Source: Nectonema munidae (taxonomy: Eukaryota > Nematomorpha > Nectonematoida > Nectonematidae). Taken from it: a stretch of 64,000 nt of DNA. Each line of letters begins with the position of its first letter. The stretch's first letter is position 1. Of the stretch, positions 9,359 to 22,033 are shown one piece after another. Made by a program: the position numbers and the translations under genes. The notes below the pieces were generated by a model that was given only the letters and a program-made list of their open reading frames with translations, was not told the DNA's origin and did no database searches. The DNA lies in contig JAUIRK010000179.1 in NCBI GenBank assembly GCA_030549495.1, positions 300,964 to 364,963 of the forward strand, given 5' to 3'.

Positions 9359-11240
9359 TAGGAACTTTGTTTGCGCTTTGATATATTTTTATAATGGAAA
9401 TTTGCAAGAGCAGGCACATATTTTATATTCTTGGGTACAATAAACTCTGGAAGCATTACAAGGCTCATTATTTAAAGGACATGAACTAAAAAATAATAAG
9501 TAGTAAATATTGCGTTTTTCATCTAAATTTTCCATTGATAGATTTTTAATCAATCAAAGTTAAGTTTGGATTAACTCAATTTGAGAACATTGCAAATCTT
9601 TTCAAGAATTGTGTATACGTCTGAGTTAGGAATAGAATAAAAACGAAATAACAAAATCTAATCAATTCTATATACGTGATAGGATGCGTTTATTACAAAT
9701 CACTCTGTCTACTTCTTCAATTTTCATTTTTGTCAAGCGAATTTTTTCACTTTGGGCATTTTTCGAATCAAAATAGAAAGAAACTAAAAACTCAATGGAA
9801 GCTGAAAAAAATTGAATCGCAATAATTAAAAAAAAAACAGAATAGAAGTTAAATATGCAAAAATTTTAAATAAATAAACTTTTTTTCAATGAAATTACAA
9901 TTATATACATAAAAAGTGAACTAATGTTTGTTGCAACCAGCCCTAATGTTGATGTGTATATTTTAAGCCTTACTTGTCTGCAGATGCCTTAGTGGTGGGA
10001 GTGTAAGGTTTCAATCCAGTTGATCTGGGTTCGATTCAGGTTGACTAAATGCTCTCAACAAATAAATTTACAAATTTTTTATTTCTCCTAAAATGTCTTC
10101 TCTTTGAGTTGTGGTTTGGATAGTTCAGCGTCCCGTTAATATCTTTTCCATATGATTAGAATCGTCTATTTAGTACTCGCCTTTTTCTCGCTTGAAACTT
10201 GATTCATTCATTATGTTTTTAAAGAAATGTAGAGCTAGAGATTAAATTTCAAAAATATTTCTTCCTAAAGGTTTCTAATATTGAATAATTATATTTTTTT
10301 AAAAATTCAAAGAATCAATAGAAGAAAGTATTGCAACACAGAAAACGTTTACAAATTTCATCAAAAGTTTTTTTTACTACAGAAAAAATATCCAAAATTA
10401 AAAAAATTATATTTCTATTGATGAAAAAAGCCATTTTAAGAAAAAATTTCAAAAAAATTCATCCTGAAAAGTAGCATTTTAAAAGGAATAGGTAAACCCT
10501 TTTAAAAAAATTTCCGGGCCAGCATTAAATTTCAAGAAATCAATTCTCAAAAGGTAGAGGTGCCTTGGGATGTTTTCATCGAGAAGGCACGATTTCACCG
10601 AAAGAGTCAAACTACGAGAAAGGAAGGTTTGATGCTGCATCGAACCGTAGACGCTATGTAAGCACAATATCTGGCCAACCTTTACTCATGCCACAACTGG
10701 CAAAAGTATACTTCTAATAATCTTTATATTTTAAACGTTACTTCGCCAAAAATCGCTAATATATTTAATATTATTAAATTCCAGTTGGTATAATCACAAT
10801 ATAAATGTTTCATTTTTAAGCCTATCACTTAAAATGAAATATTCTGAAGTTATTTACAGATTTTAAAAAATACAATTTTAAGCATCAAAATAATTTTAAA
10901 AAGAATATATAATTTTACACTAGAGAGTAATGAAAAAATAAGGTTCTCTATTTCAAAATAACAAAAAAATTGATGCTAATTTAAAGATATGCAATTGCAA
11001 TAAATTAAAAGCAACATCCTTCCTGAAATATTTTGTATCTCTATTTTTGAACGAATCAATAAATATACTTTTTTAGGCAAAAATTTAAACCTAATATCTT
11101 ATAACGTAACCCAAACCGCCTGCTAGAACAGATTAAAAAATACAAGCAGCGATTAGTCTTCAAAAAACGTGCCTAAAAAGGGGATGAGCAAATTTTAATG
11201 TAGTTTTGATTAATCTATAAAAAAAACTTTTTAATTATTT
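9359..11240. other. AT-rich DNA, no gene recognised
   Basis: Apart from a tRNA-like patch near 9985-10062, no feature is identifiable. The frame at 10479-10667 (minus) has no recognisable domain or splice context. Confidence 0.45.
9985..10062 (+). repeat. Decayed tRNA-like (SINE head) sequence
   Basis: GGGTTCGATTC matches the B box of the RNA polymerase III internal promoter. A TTAGTGGTGGGAGTG stretch about 45 bp upstream is a poor A-box match. No acceptor stem closes, so this is not a functional tRNA; a decayed tRNA-derived SINE head is the likely reading. Confidence 0.3.
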
Positions 11241-11301
11241 TGCTTGATTAAAGGGCTAGGGAAATGAGAGAAAGAAAAGAGTACGAAAAGAAGATGATGA
11301 G

Positions 11302-11577
11302 ATGATGAATGCGTCGCTCTTCCGCTTGGCTAATGGAGTGAGATCTCCGATGTTGGCATCCAAACGTCCTTCTTCTTGTCGCGTACTTTCGGGCTCTTTT
11401 CGAAGAAGAGTGGAGTTGAGGGTGGGAGGTTGGGGCAGCGAGCAACTTGGCACTGCCTCATCAGCACAAATGAGTTCACTCTCCCTATTTGAAAAAAGAC
11501 TTCAACTGACGATGGCTAGTCATTGGTGCGTTGCATCATGGTTGAGCATAACAAAAATTTCCAACACAATACATTAA
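11302..11577 (+). CDS. Doubtful coding region with targeting-peptide-like start
   Basis: This lies in a patch clearly richer in GC than its surroundings (about 11300-11480). The plus-strand frame begins MMNASLFRLANGVRSPMLAS and continues with Arg/Ser-rich sequence free of acidic residues (KRPSSCRVLSGSFRRRVELR), which is what a mitochondrial import presequence looks like. After about residue 45 the sequence loses any recognisable character. A first exon is possible, but no convincing donor or next exon was found. The opposite strand is also open here, which lowers confidence. Confidence 0.2.
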   Translation: MMNASLFRLANGVRSPMLASKRPSSCRVLSGSFRRRVELRVGGWGSEQLGTASSAQMSSLSLFEKRLQLTMASHWCVASWLSITKISNTIH

Positions 11578-11579
11578 AG

Positions 11580-14432
11580 TTAAAATGGTTATCCTCGTAC
11601 ATTATTATAGAAAGATGAAACCATTTTAGCGGGATAAGATGGAGCAATAAGTTTTCACTATTTTATGAGGGACTATTCGAAAACAAATTAAATGTAACAG
11701 ACTCGCCAATAAATTTAAACTGAACATTTTATCATTCATTTTATCGATGTCGTGATGCATAAAGTAGAATCTCAAAAATCAAAACACGAAAAATTTCGCT
11801 TTGAAGCCTAAATTGAACCTGCTGGTGCAACATACACGCGTGTGGCTTCTTGATAAAAAAAGGGCAACGTATCTCCACCCTAGAGAGTTTGGCATGGCAG
11901 TTGTTCATGGATAGAAATAGGATTATTGCACGCAATTTAAGATAGGTTCAAAAGCAAGCGACTTGAAGAAATAAAGAAAAAGGATGAGTGTACTGACTTT
12001 TCATTCTCATCTTTACATGACGACGTCGAGGAATCGGAAAAAAGATTAAAATGTGTAGACATGTTGGTTGAAGCGAACTCTGGATCCAATTGACACTGAA
12101 AAAATGGCTACCACTTTTCAAGATGAATAAACACCCTTATTCACAAAGTAGAAATCTAAAGACATATTAAAATAAAATAATTATTACTTTGATTGAAAAT
12201 ACAACCAATCACACTAAAATGAGGCTATTCGCGGCGCATTAAAATAAAGATAAAACAATCAATGTGAGCAAAGTGATTTTGCATAAACATCGACATACAA
12301 TGTGCGAAAAATGTTTATAAGAGTTTAACTTAAACTTGCCCCATTTATTGTCCTAAATTTTTCTTCAATTTTTCTTAAACTTTCTAAATAGATTTAGCTT
12401 GCACAGTAAAGAGTTTTGTAGTTTGATGTCTGGCAACTGATCATCCGTAGCATATATTCTCTCAGAACATATAGCACATGCTTTAGAATATATATATATA
12501 TAGCACATGCTTTATATATAGCTTATAATATATAGCACATGCTTTAGAAAACCATTTTTAAACCTATTCCAATGTATTCTTCTAATTTCACAAAGGGGTG
12601 CATATTTATTGAAATTAAAAAAAAAAGGTTTTAAAGTTTGGGTGCTATTTATCTTAAAATGTTTACCTAATTTGACATTTTTGACATATCTAAAATGGGT
12701 ATTACATATGCTACACTGATGACATTTAGGGACTTTTATGTATTTAAGGTGTTTTTGATGCTTGATTTAACTTAATTTAGGATAATTCTTCGTTTTCTTT
12801 ATTGTCAACATCAATTGGAGCAATTTCTCATTCACTATCTGATGGAGAAAAGGGGACTCTCTCTGGAAGATGCACAACTGAGAAAGCAATGGAGACGACG
12901 TTGCAAAAAATGAAAAAGGTCGACCCTGGCTAGCCGGGATATAAGACCTTGTTCTCCTCCAGGATACAAAATCTCATGGATGGTAATCAGTTTTACAGAA
13001 TCAGACACTTTATGTACAGTCCGTTAGTTGTCGATTCCTCAAACAAAGAGGCTACATCACTGCCCACATTATCATTACGCTCATTTTCATTATCAGTCCG
13101 CCATGATTAGAGTAACAAATTGATGAGCATTCACACGTTTTCTAGTTTTAGATAAAAAGGAATCGAATTATTTTATAAATCTTGAAAAAAAAAGTTGACA
13201 CAAAAATTTAAAAAAATCAAAATAAAGTTTTTAACATTTTTTCAAAAAAGTTCAACAAAGAGGAGGTCCAGTCGATCCAAATCTTAATTTTTTTTAGAAA
13301 TACGATAGAGGAAAACATAAGGAACTATTTGGGCGGAAAGAATGAAAATTTATGTAGTTGTCATGCCAGTGAAATCTTGGCAAAAAATAAGGAACAACAA
13401 AAATATACAAACTTTGGCAATCAGGGCCTCCTTTCCGTGTCCAGAGGGTTAATCGCATGGGGTAGATCCTCAAAAATTTTGTGTGAAGAGCAGACTTTTT
13501 TTACAATTTTGAAAATGAATTATAAAAAAAAATTTTACAATCAACACAACACCATTATTAGTCGAGATACTTGCACCGTCAGCTCCCAATCCCACCATAG
13601 CTGCGGATAGCTTCAGGGATTTTATCAAGTGCAGCCCTCCCACATTTCATCGTTGAAAACCTACGACACTAAACCGTTCTTACAAAATTTAAAAATCAAA
13701 CATTATAAAAAAATAGAGTATATTTGCTTTTAAACTAAATAGCTAGTCAAAATATTCATCCCAAATAGCTATTGTTGAAAAAAATTCCATGACTTGAAAA
13801 AATTAAAGTTTTCAAATGTTACAAAATGTAACAAAAGTGCTGATAAAGTTTAAAAATTACCTTTGTTGAAAAATATTTTTAACGCGAGTCTGACAATATT
13901 CATTGATATAAAATTGTAACGATTGATAACTTTATTTTTCTCTCATTTAAAAACATAAATAAATTTTCATTTTTGAAAAATGTTTAGTGTATTAAGTTAT
14001 GTTAAAAGAAAAATTCGAAAATAAAATATGAAAACTTCAAATTATGAGAGCCAGTGGGTTAATTAAAGTCAAAACATGAAGCTAGTAGCTCTGCTGAGAA
14101 TTGATGGAACTAAATTTTTACCAAAAATCTCTGCGATTAATTTGAATAGCTGAACTTTGGCATCACTAAAAAAGATTCTGAAAATATTGAACTTATATTC
14201 CGCTGAAAACTAGTTTCTAATGAGATAAAATAAAATTATCTTTAATTTAACTCTAAACACAATTAAAGAGAAGAGAGCTTGAATTAGAAAAGAGAGCTTG
14301 AGTGATTGAGTTTTAGCAGAGAAAGTGGAAGAGAAAAATAGAGAACACAGAAAGAGAAATAGAATCACTGTGACAGATGATGAGAAAAAGCTGGTGGATC
14401 ATCAACATGTGTTTACTCAAAAATACTACAAG
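11580..14432. other. AT-rich DNA with weak fragments
   Basis: No supported gene. A 50-codon open stretch at about 11947-12093 (plus; RFKSKRLEEIKKKDECTDFS, then HDDVEESEKRLKCVDMLVEA) looks coding but is unplaced. At 12835-12960 the plus strand reads QWRRRCKK and RDIRPCSPP-like residues, reminiscent of LINE debris. The open frame at 13329-13610 is not recognisable. Confidence 0.4.
12466..12546. repeat. Three copies of an 18-bp unit
   Basis: ATATAGCACATGCTTTA occurs three times, separated by TA-rich spacers. Confidence 0.75.
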
Positions 14433-16107
14433 TAGGGTTCAATATTTTGGCAAATTTTCTCGAATCGAGATTTCTCGATAGAAAAAATAATATATCGAGA
14501 TTTCTCGAGAATTCTTGAACTTTTTTGAAGTTTAACAAATCTAAAACCCATCTAGAAAATAACAACTTTCAATAATTTAAACTTATTAAAAATTATCAAA
14601 AATTTCAGAAAAATTTATTTATTTTGAAAGTTTAAAAAAAATTCTTAAAAAAATCTGGCTATTGATACTTTTGTCACTAAGCTTTGTTCTAAGCTTAGTG
14701 ACAAAAATCCCACCAGAAGAAAATATTCTTTCAGACTCCGTTGATGTTGGTGGAATACATTTTAAATTATTAAACAAGTTTTCGAGTTGAATTAACATTT
14801 TTCCTCTTGCTTCAAACGCTTCTACATCTTTAGAGTAGAAAAAAATAATTTTTTTTTCACTTTCCACTTGAATTTCTTCATTTATATTTATGCTTTCGTT
14901 TATGTTTTTTCCTTCTTTCTTTAACAAATTGATAAAAAGTTCACGAACTTGGTGTGGGTCTAAAAGTGTCAAACTTTTGATAATAATTTTTGCCAGAATT
15001 TAAATATTCTAAAAGACTAATAAGTTCTACGTTTCTTCTAACACTTATTCTGGAAATAAAAGAATCTTTAACTTTTGAAGACAAAGCAGTACTAAGAGAA
15101 GTAAGTTCCTCAAAGATGAACTCAAACGCAGCTTCAGCTGTCAAAAGATTTGAATCCTACTACAGATTCTTTCAGAAGCAATTTTGATCGGCTTCAGAGT
15201 ATTCATAAGATCACATAAAAATTTGGTTTCAGATTCGGAAACTGAAATGTTTTCTTTTGTCAATTAAGCTTTTTGCAACACAGGATTTTATTTCAAGAAA
15301 TCGTTCTATCATTAAAACTATACTGTTCCATCTTGTTTTCGAGTCTAAAACCAAATTTTTTTCTCTATTGAATTCTTTTTTGAAATAGTACTGTAAAATT
15401 TCGTTTTTCAATGAAGATTTTTTAAAAGTTTTAATAATTTTCCTAAGTTTTTTTAAAATTTCTTTAAAATTTATATCCATTTTTGTTGTGATCTGTGAGA
15501 AAATTATTGTATACACCAAGTTCTAATACTTTTCATTTAACGAAAATTGTTTGTTATTTACAAAAAAAGATATTTTCCTAATTGTATAAACATAACTAAA
15601 CTAAACATTATTTATTACTTTGATGACTTTATCAAGCACTCAGTTTTTACAAACTAAATAGATAAGTCAACCAAAAAATTAAAAAAGTCCAAAGTTTGGT
15701 TTTAACTATATTGAGAATTTATCTTTGCTTACATAAGATATATTTTATCATGTCTAATTATTTAAATCATTAAGTGTATTTTATATTCTACTAAAATATT
15801 TTAACTTAGTTTTCTTGTTCTGTATACATTTTTTTAGTTTTCCAGAAATGCAATAAAATAACGTAACTTTGTATTACACCTTAGCATTAAAAAATCTAAC
15901 CTTAGGCTTTAAGTTTTAACCTTTAACTCTTATTTTTAAAATAAAAACATCAGACTTTTTCAAAATTATTAATTGTAAAAATATTTTATCTAAAAAAAAA
16001 CTAAATATTTATAATGCGAGAATTCTCGAGAAAAATATAAATCTCGTTCTCGAGATTTTTCATCTAGATCAAAAAATTTCTCGAGAAATCTCGAGAGTCG
16101 AACTCTA
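14433..16107 (-). mobile_element. hAT-family DNA transposon relic
   Basis: The left end AGGGTTCAA and right end, read inwards, AGAGTTCGA form imperfect terminal inverted repeats. Both are flanked in register by an 8-bp target site of form N-TACAAG-N (14426-14433 and 16107-16114, 6 of 8 identical), the length expected for hAT. Both subterminal regions are packed with TCTCGAGA-type palindromes, typical of hAT transposase binding sites. The interior encodes hAT transposase pieces on the minus strand. Confidence 0.75.
14619..15519 (-). pseudogene. Broken hAT transposase
   Basis: Three minus-strand pieces follow one another. At 15229-15519: LVLDSKTRWNSIVLMIERFL, matching the conserved TRWNS motif of hAT transposases. 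At 14941-15144: FEFIFEELTSLSTALSSKV. At 14619-14972: the C-terminal dimerisation region IPPTSTESERIFSSGG, then TKLRTKLSDKSINSQIFLR, which is diagnostic for the family. The frames change between pieces and the N-terminal BED finger and first catalytic residues are not identifiable, so the gene is dead. Confidence 0.8.
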
Positions 16108-16399
16108 TACAAGACCCTTTGAGACACTATGATAAACATTGCTTACTTATTGTGTGCATATTGAAACAATGGATTATTATTATATAGCTCTCACATCGTT
16201 TGTAAAATATTTTTAATAGGAATTTCAAAGCAGCTTGGCAAGATGTTTGACTCAAAGTCTTAATTCCCTCTTTTCTCTTATTTTACATTATCATGTATTC
16301 GAATGATCATTACATATAATAATCATCATACATGTTTTATAAACAAGCTTTAAAGCAACTCTTACTTATAGCGAAGGTCAATTTAACCCACCCCTCTGA

Positions 16400-16880
16400 A
16401 AACACATTAGTCATCTTTTACTTTAAAAATATATTTCATATTATAATTATTTTTGTAAATACAAATTTATTTTCTTGTATCTTTTCAATACACTTTGCAA
16501 TACAGGGGATGTCAACCCCTGATTATTTATCTCTTTTTTAGTATAAAAACCCATTTTTTACTTTAGAAGTATATTTCATATTTTAATTATTTTTGTAAGA
16601 AATGCAAATTTTTGTTTTTATATCTTTTCAATAGTGGATGTGCACCCCTGTTTGTTAATCCTTTTTAGTATAAAAACTCATCTTTTACTTTAACCCATTA
16701 AGTTCCAATGCTCCCATTTGGGAACATAAGTAATTTCATCTTCGTCTGCTTTTTTCAATGACTTGGAATATAAATCGTCTGATTTCTATGGTACTTAATG
16801 GGTTAAAAGTATATTTCATATTTTATTTTTGTAAATACAATTTTTTTTCTTGTATCTTTTCAATACCATTTTTGTTCCGG
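16400..16880. repeat. Degenerate tandem repeat, about 165-bp unit
   Basis: The series 'CTTTAGAAGTATATTTCATA ... TTTTTGTAA(G)AAATRCAAATTT ... TATCTTTTCAATA ... TTTTTAGTATAAAAACYCAT' recurs three times. A related single copy lies at about 6855-6960. The third unit is split by the TTAA-flanked miniature element at 16694-16802. Confidence 0.7.
16694..16802. mobile_element. piggyBac-type miniature element (MITE), 109 bp
   Basis: Perfect terminal inverted repeats CCCATTAAGT / ACTTAATGGG, each flanked directly by TTAA (16690-16693, 16803-16806), are the hallmark of piggyBac insertions. It interrupts a tandem repeat unit, so the empty site can be read from the neighbouring unit. It contains CGTCTG motifs shared with the similar elements near 40 kb. 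Confidence 0.85.
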
Positions 16881-18849
16881 TAATGTTAAAACATGACAGC
16901 CCTAGAATGTATACATAAGTACAATAGTGAATAGTATATGCACACAAATAATCTATTAACGCTTTCAGATACAATGGAAGATCAGTGTCCAAAAAACAAA
17001 TGCCTAAAAAGGTTTAAAAGAATTACAAAATTTTAAAATAGAACACTAATAAATATGAATACAGATATGAAAAATTAAAAATAGAGGGAAATGTGGGTGT
17101 CAGTTAAACACGTGCGCAGACGCGAGTAAACCAGAAAATAAAAAACACCCACAAAGAGCATATATATATATTCAAAAGTTGATAAGAAATTAATTAAAAA
17201 AAATATTAAACTTTTCTTATTTTTTTGACCAAAATTTCAGTTTAATTGATTCCGCCCTTTACAACTATCAAAAACTGGACTTGAAATATAAAGAATAATA
17301 ATTTAATTAAAAAAAATATTTTTTAATTACTTTTCAATTTTAATTTTTTAAAAAATTAAAAAAAATTAAATTATATAAAAAGTTTTTGAAAACTTGCATA
17401 AAAAAATTGAATGAGTTGTTTTTACTCATTGGATTAAATTGTAGAATATATTTATTTATATATGTTTATCCAACTATATTTTTAGCTTATATTAACTAAT
17501 ATAATTCAAGAAGTATATTAGAAGATTTAAAATTATTTCTAATAAGTATACTAATATAGATTTATGTCATTTCTGAACAAACAATATATAATAATTAGAT
17601 ACAATTACCAATACATATAAATTACTATTAACTTTTAATTTAAAACTTATATGGATGGCGCATCAAACAACTAACAAACTAAACTGGAGGGAAAACGGGG
17701 CATTAATATATATGCTTACTTTCTACCTTTGTCTAAAATTAGAGTTAGAAATACTCATTATAATAACTATTTTCTTTGTGTTTATGAGCTCCTTTCTCTA
17801 ATTGTGTCCTTTGATTTCTTTGTTAAGATTTTAGATTTTATTGTGGTTAATATTACTTATCTTCGTTTATCATACCAACGAGTTTTTTTTTATTATAAAT
17901 TTGCTTTCTTATTACAGGTATAAGGTTTATGTTAACAAATTAAAAAGTTTAATCGTTACCGTCAATTATATTAATAATTTTTCTATATTTTGATTTCATT
18001 TGTTTATATTGTTAGTTTACGCATATTGTCAAAATTTTAATTTTTTTATGGTAGGCCGCTGCCCTAAGTGCCCCTTATACACACCTGCCTTAAGTGCCCA
18101 GCTACGTGCTGTACATCTATGTATTGTATTCAATATTTCTTATGATATATAATGTTGTGATTAAATTAAAACTTTGAAGAACCTATTTATTGGAATGCCA
18201 AAAAGATTTCACTTAAAGGTGAAGCTCTTTCAAGATTATTCCCAATTTAGATTTTGATGTATAGAAATTTTTTTTATACTTTTTTGTTTTGAAAATAATT
18301 CTTTCACTCCTTCTTAATAGTTTTAAATTAAACATTTGAAAATAAACTAAAATGTATCATACAATAATGAAACTAGATTAGTTTTTTATGTTATTTTTAA
18401 ATATTTTTATATTATAAATATAATACTAAAACGTTCGTCAGTGTGACAACTTTGTTTTTATTTGTTGATTGAAAATATATTTTTGAGAATGCAATGGCTT
18501 ATTTGGTTTACTTAATATTTTTATAACAAGGTCGTATTTATGCTTTCAATTAAACGTTTTAATATTATTTAATTAATATTTTTTAAATGATTTTAAATAC
18601 TTAGTTTAAAAAGAGCATTATTTAAATTAAAATCATCAATATTAGATTTTACATAATTTCAGTATTAGTACATATAGAAAAATTTTATGCAATTTTTTGT
18701 ATAAATATAATATTGAAAACTATCAAACAAAATCAATGTCCATCATTAATGACTAAAAAAATCACCTTAGATCCTTTCATTTTTCTCAAAGTTTTAAACT
18801 TTTTCTAATGTTTGGACAAATTCAACATTATTATTTTTGACATGCTTTT
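16881..18849. other. AT-rich DNA, no gene recognised
   Basis: Extremely AT-rich. The open frame at 17729-17923 is Phe/Tyr/Ile-rich and looks like noise. A small GC patch (GCCGCTGCCCTAAGTGCCCC, near 18056) with a second CTTAAGTGCCC is not explained. Confidence 0.45.
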
Positions 18850-19240
18850 AAGAAGAAGAAGAAGATTTATTGATAAAAAAAAAAGCAAGGAGAATATTTC
18901 ACAAACAATAAAACAATTACAAGATCATCATTCTAATAATTAATAGACATATATATGTATATATTTATAAGTATGAAAAGTTTGAAGGTATGTATTAAAG
19001 CATAAATGTTGAATAGTTTGAAATTTTTTTTTTTTTGAAATTAATATTACTAAAAAATCAAAAGCCAAGTATGGCCGTTATTAGATTTTTTAGGATATTA
19101 GTAAAATTTTAACAAAAATATAAACTATAAAGTTAAGATGTACATTTATTTAAACCTAAAAGGTAATATTTTACTCTATTTTTAAATGACAAGTGTGAAA
19201 CATCTAGATTATCATACAAAAATATGTGATTTTTGAAAAA

Positions 19241-22033
19241 TTAATTAGTTTTTTTAAGAATGGAAATGTTCGAACCTTTAAGTGGGTAGTCTACCCTGAT
19301 TGGTTGGTTGGAAAATCTTGTTTCATAATGAGATGGTTTAAAATTAATAAAGCTACCAAAAACATATAATTTACCAGTTAAGTTTTTAAATAGAAACATT
19401 GCAACTCTAAGTTGGTAAATGTCATCCACTTTCAATAAATTATTTTCATTAAAAATGGCACTGGTATGGTCCCTATACTTAAGATGAAAAACAATTCTCA
19501 ATGCTTTTTTTTTGTATAATTTCAATGCGCTTTTTTCCATATGGATACCAATTAAAAATGCTATAGTTCAAGTATGATAAGAAAAGTTGCTTATATATTG
19601 TCAGTCTTGTTTTTAAAGGGAAAATATTTTTGGTACGGTACAAAATGCCATTTATTCTATTCAAATTTAATGCTATTTTTTCAACATGATGATTAAATTT
19701 GAGTTTTTTATCAATAATTAAACCTAGTATTTCAAATTTATCAACTACTTCTATACCAGTTTGAAATAGAAAGCTTTTGTCTATTTTTGATTTATTCGAA
19801 ATTAACATACATTTAGTTTTGCCTTTGTTTATTCGAAGATTGTTGATGTCGCACCATTTATAAAGTGAATTGAGTTCTGAATTTGCTTATTTGAGTCAAT
19901 GTTATTGCCTTCTTTTATTTTGGATAATGGTAAATAAGCACAAATATCATCAGCAAAGAGTAAATAGTTTAGAGTCTCTGAGATGTAAAATGTTGTTAAT
20001 TGCAATGTTGAAAAGAAGAGGTGAAAGGATAGATCCCTGAGGAACACCGGCTCTGACAGGTAAGATGTTAGAAAATATATCATTTAATTTAACTTTTTGT
20101 GATCTGTTATTTAAGTAAGAAGAAAAGAAAAGTAAGGTATTCTTCCCAATCTTGCACCTAAAGAGATTTTCAATCAGAGTAGAATGGCTCAATCTATCAA
20201 AAGCTTTCGAAAGATCGAAGAAGAAAAGAAGTGCATCATCTTTCTTTTCAATGATTTCAACTACTTTTCCTATCAAATACGCGTGATATGCCTCAGTTGA
20301 ATAGCTTTCTCTAAACCCAAATTGAAATGTATTAATATAATTATTTGAATTTATGTAAATATTTAACTGTTTATGAATAAACTTTTCAAATATTTTGGAA
20401 AATATTGGTATTATTGAGATGGGTCTAAAGTTTTCGATCGCAGATTTGTCACCTTTTTTAAGAACAGGTATAACTTTAAGTAATTTCAGTACATCAGGAA
20501 ATCTATTATTATTTAAAGCTAGATTGATGGAGTAAGATAAAGGATAACATAGAATTTGTTTTATATATTTCACATGTTTCATTGAAATTTCATAAATGTC
20601 TTCCATATTATTTACATCAAGTTCATCAATAATAGTCAATATCTGGTCTGGTGTGCTTAAACTCAACTCAAATGATTCACCAGTGAATTTTTTTGAAAGA
20701 ATATCAAACTTTAATATAGGGTTTACGACTATATTCGTGAAATGTTCGTTAAACATATCAGCTGCAGTTGTGTCATCAACTAAATTTGATCCATATTTAA
20801 CATGTATTTTTGTTTTGTCCTTACATTTTATGAACCCATATATTTCATTCCATATTTTTTTCATCGAATTGCATTGAGAAAAGTTATGGGCTATATAAGT
20901 TTCTTTAGATTTCCGTATTGTGTATTTTATGGTATTTCTAATTTTTATATATTGTGATCTAACTGAGAATGAACTTTTTTTTTCAATTTTTGGTAAAGCT
21001 TATCACGAAGTTTGATAAGTTTTAATATTTCAAGGGTAATCCAAGGTTTAATATTATGTTTGTACTTATTATATATCATATTCCTTGTTGACATCATAAT
21101 TAGGGAGTTGAGATTATTCGTTAAATGATTAAATAAACTATCAGGATTTTGGTTATCTAACTCTGAACTACAATACCAATTACTATGCGCAGCCAAAGTT
21201 TGAAAGGTTCTAACGTTCAGTTTTTTGTATATATGTTCTGCTCTGAAATTTTTCAATTTCAAATCCAATGATAATAAAATTGGGATATGATCCGAGAAGT
21301 AAGTCATGCAGTTCAAAGCTGTATAATTAACAAAGTTGTTACTAATGAAGAAGTTATCAATAATAGTATTTGATTGTAAACGAGTAGGTTTGGTAATTGT
21401 TGGTATAAAGTAATGAGTGATAATCAAATTGAAAAATCTACTAGCAAAGTGTTTTGACATTTTGAGTAAGTCAAAGTTGAAATCTCCACAAAATAAATTT
21501 ACACAGTTTTTATCAATTTTTGACAGCAAATTTTCAAAAAAGGTCAAAAAGATATCAATTTTTTCTTTCGATGCTGAAGGTAATCTGTATATATTGTGTA
21601 TAATGAGTTTTTTAGTTGTAGTATGGACTATTAATGACTGATATTCAAATGACGCAATGGAAAATTCAGTTTCACCAAGTTCCACGTATAAGTTTATATT
21701 AGCAAAAAACATCAATCCTCCATGTGAGGAAGCCCTCTTCGGGATATTGAACGTAGTATAATTTTTTAAATCAAATTTTTTGTTTTCCTCGCAACACCAT
21801 GTTTCTTGGAGACATATTATACTAAGAGGATTATTCAAAAGTGAATCTAGCCTTTCAACAAAAATTTCAAACTCATCAAATTTGCTACAAAGAGATTGGA
21901 TGTTTAAACTTAAAAAATTATTTTCATAAGTATTTGGATGGATATGGTCTAAATAAAAGTTTTCTGAGTTCTTTATAGAACTCGTGTTAGAAATGTCATT
22001 ATGAAAAATAAAATTATTACCATTATTATTCAT
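19241..22033 (-). pseudogene. LINE A ORF2, endonuclease-reverse transcriptase, broken
   Basis: Starts at the ATG at 22033. The endonuclease (apurinic-type) covers 22033 to about 21240: LNIQSLCSKFDEFE, CLQETW, HNIYRLPSA, FCGDFNFDLL and YFSDHIPILL carry the catalytic N, E, D and SDH residues. The reverse transcriptase covers 20864 to about 19480: FFFDLSKAFDRLSH, GVPQGSILSPLLFN and the catalytic FADD motif (near 19960). The C-terminal region ends at 19241. The frame changes at about 20945, 20000, 19820 and 19510, so no full protein is made. Confidence 0.85.

Noticed and set aside
12841-12975. A separate LINE copy
   Set aside because: Only about 20 residues (QWRRRCKK, RDIRPCSPP) resemble LINE proteins; too little to define an element.
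13329-13610. 93-codon plus-strand frame
   Set aside because: No recognisable domain, Kozak context or splice support; composition only partly protein-like.
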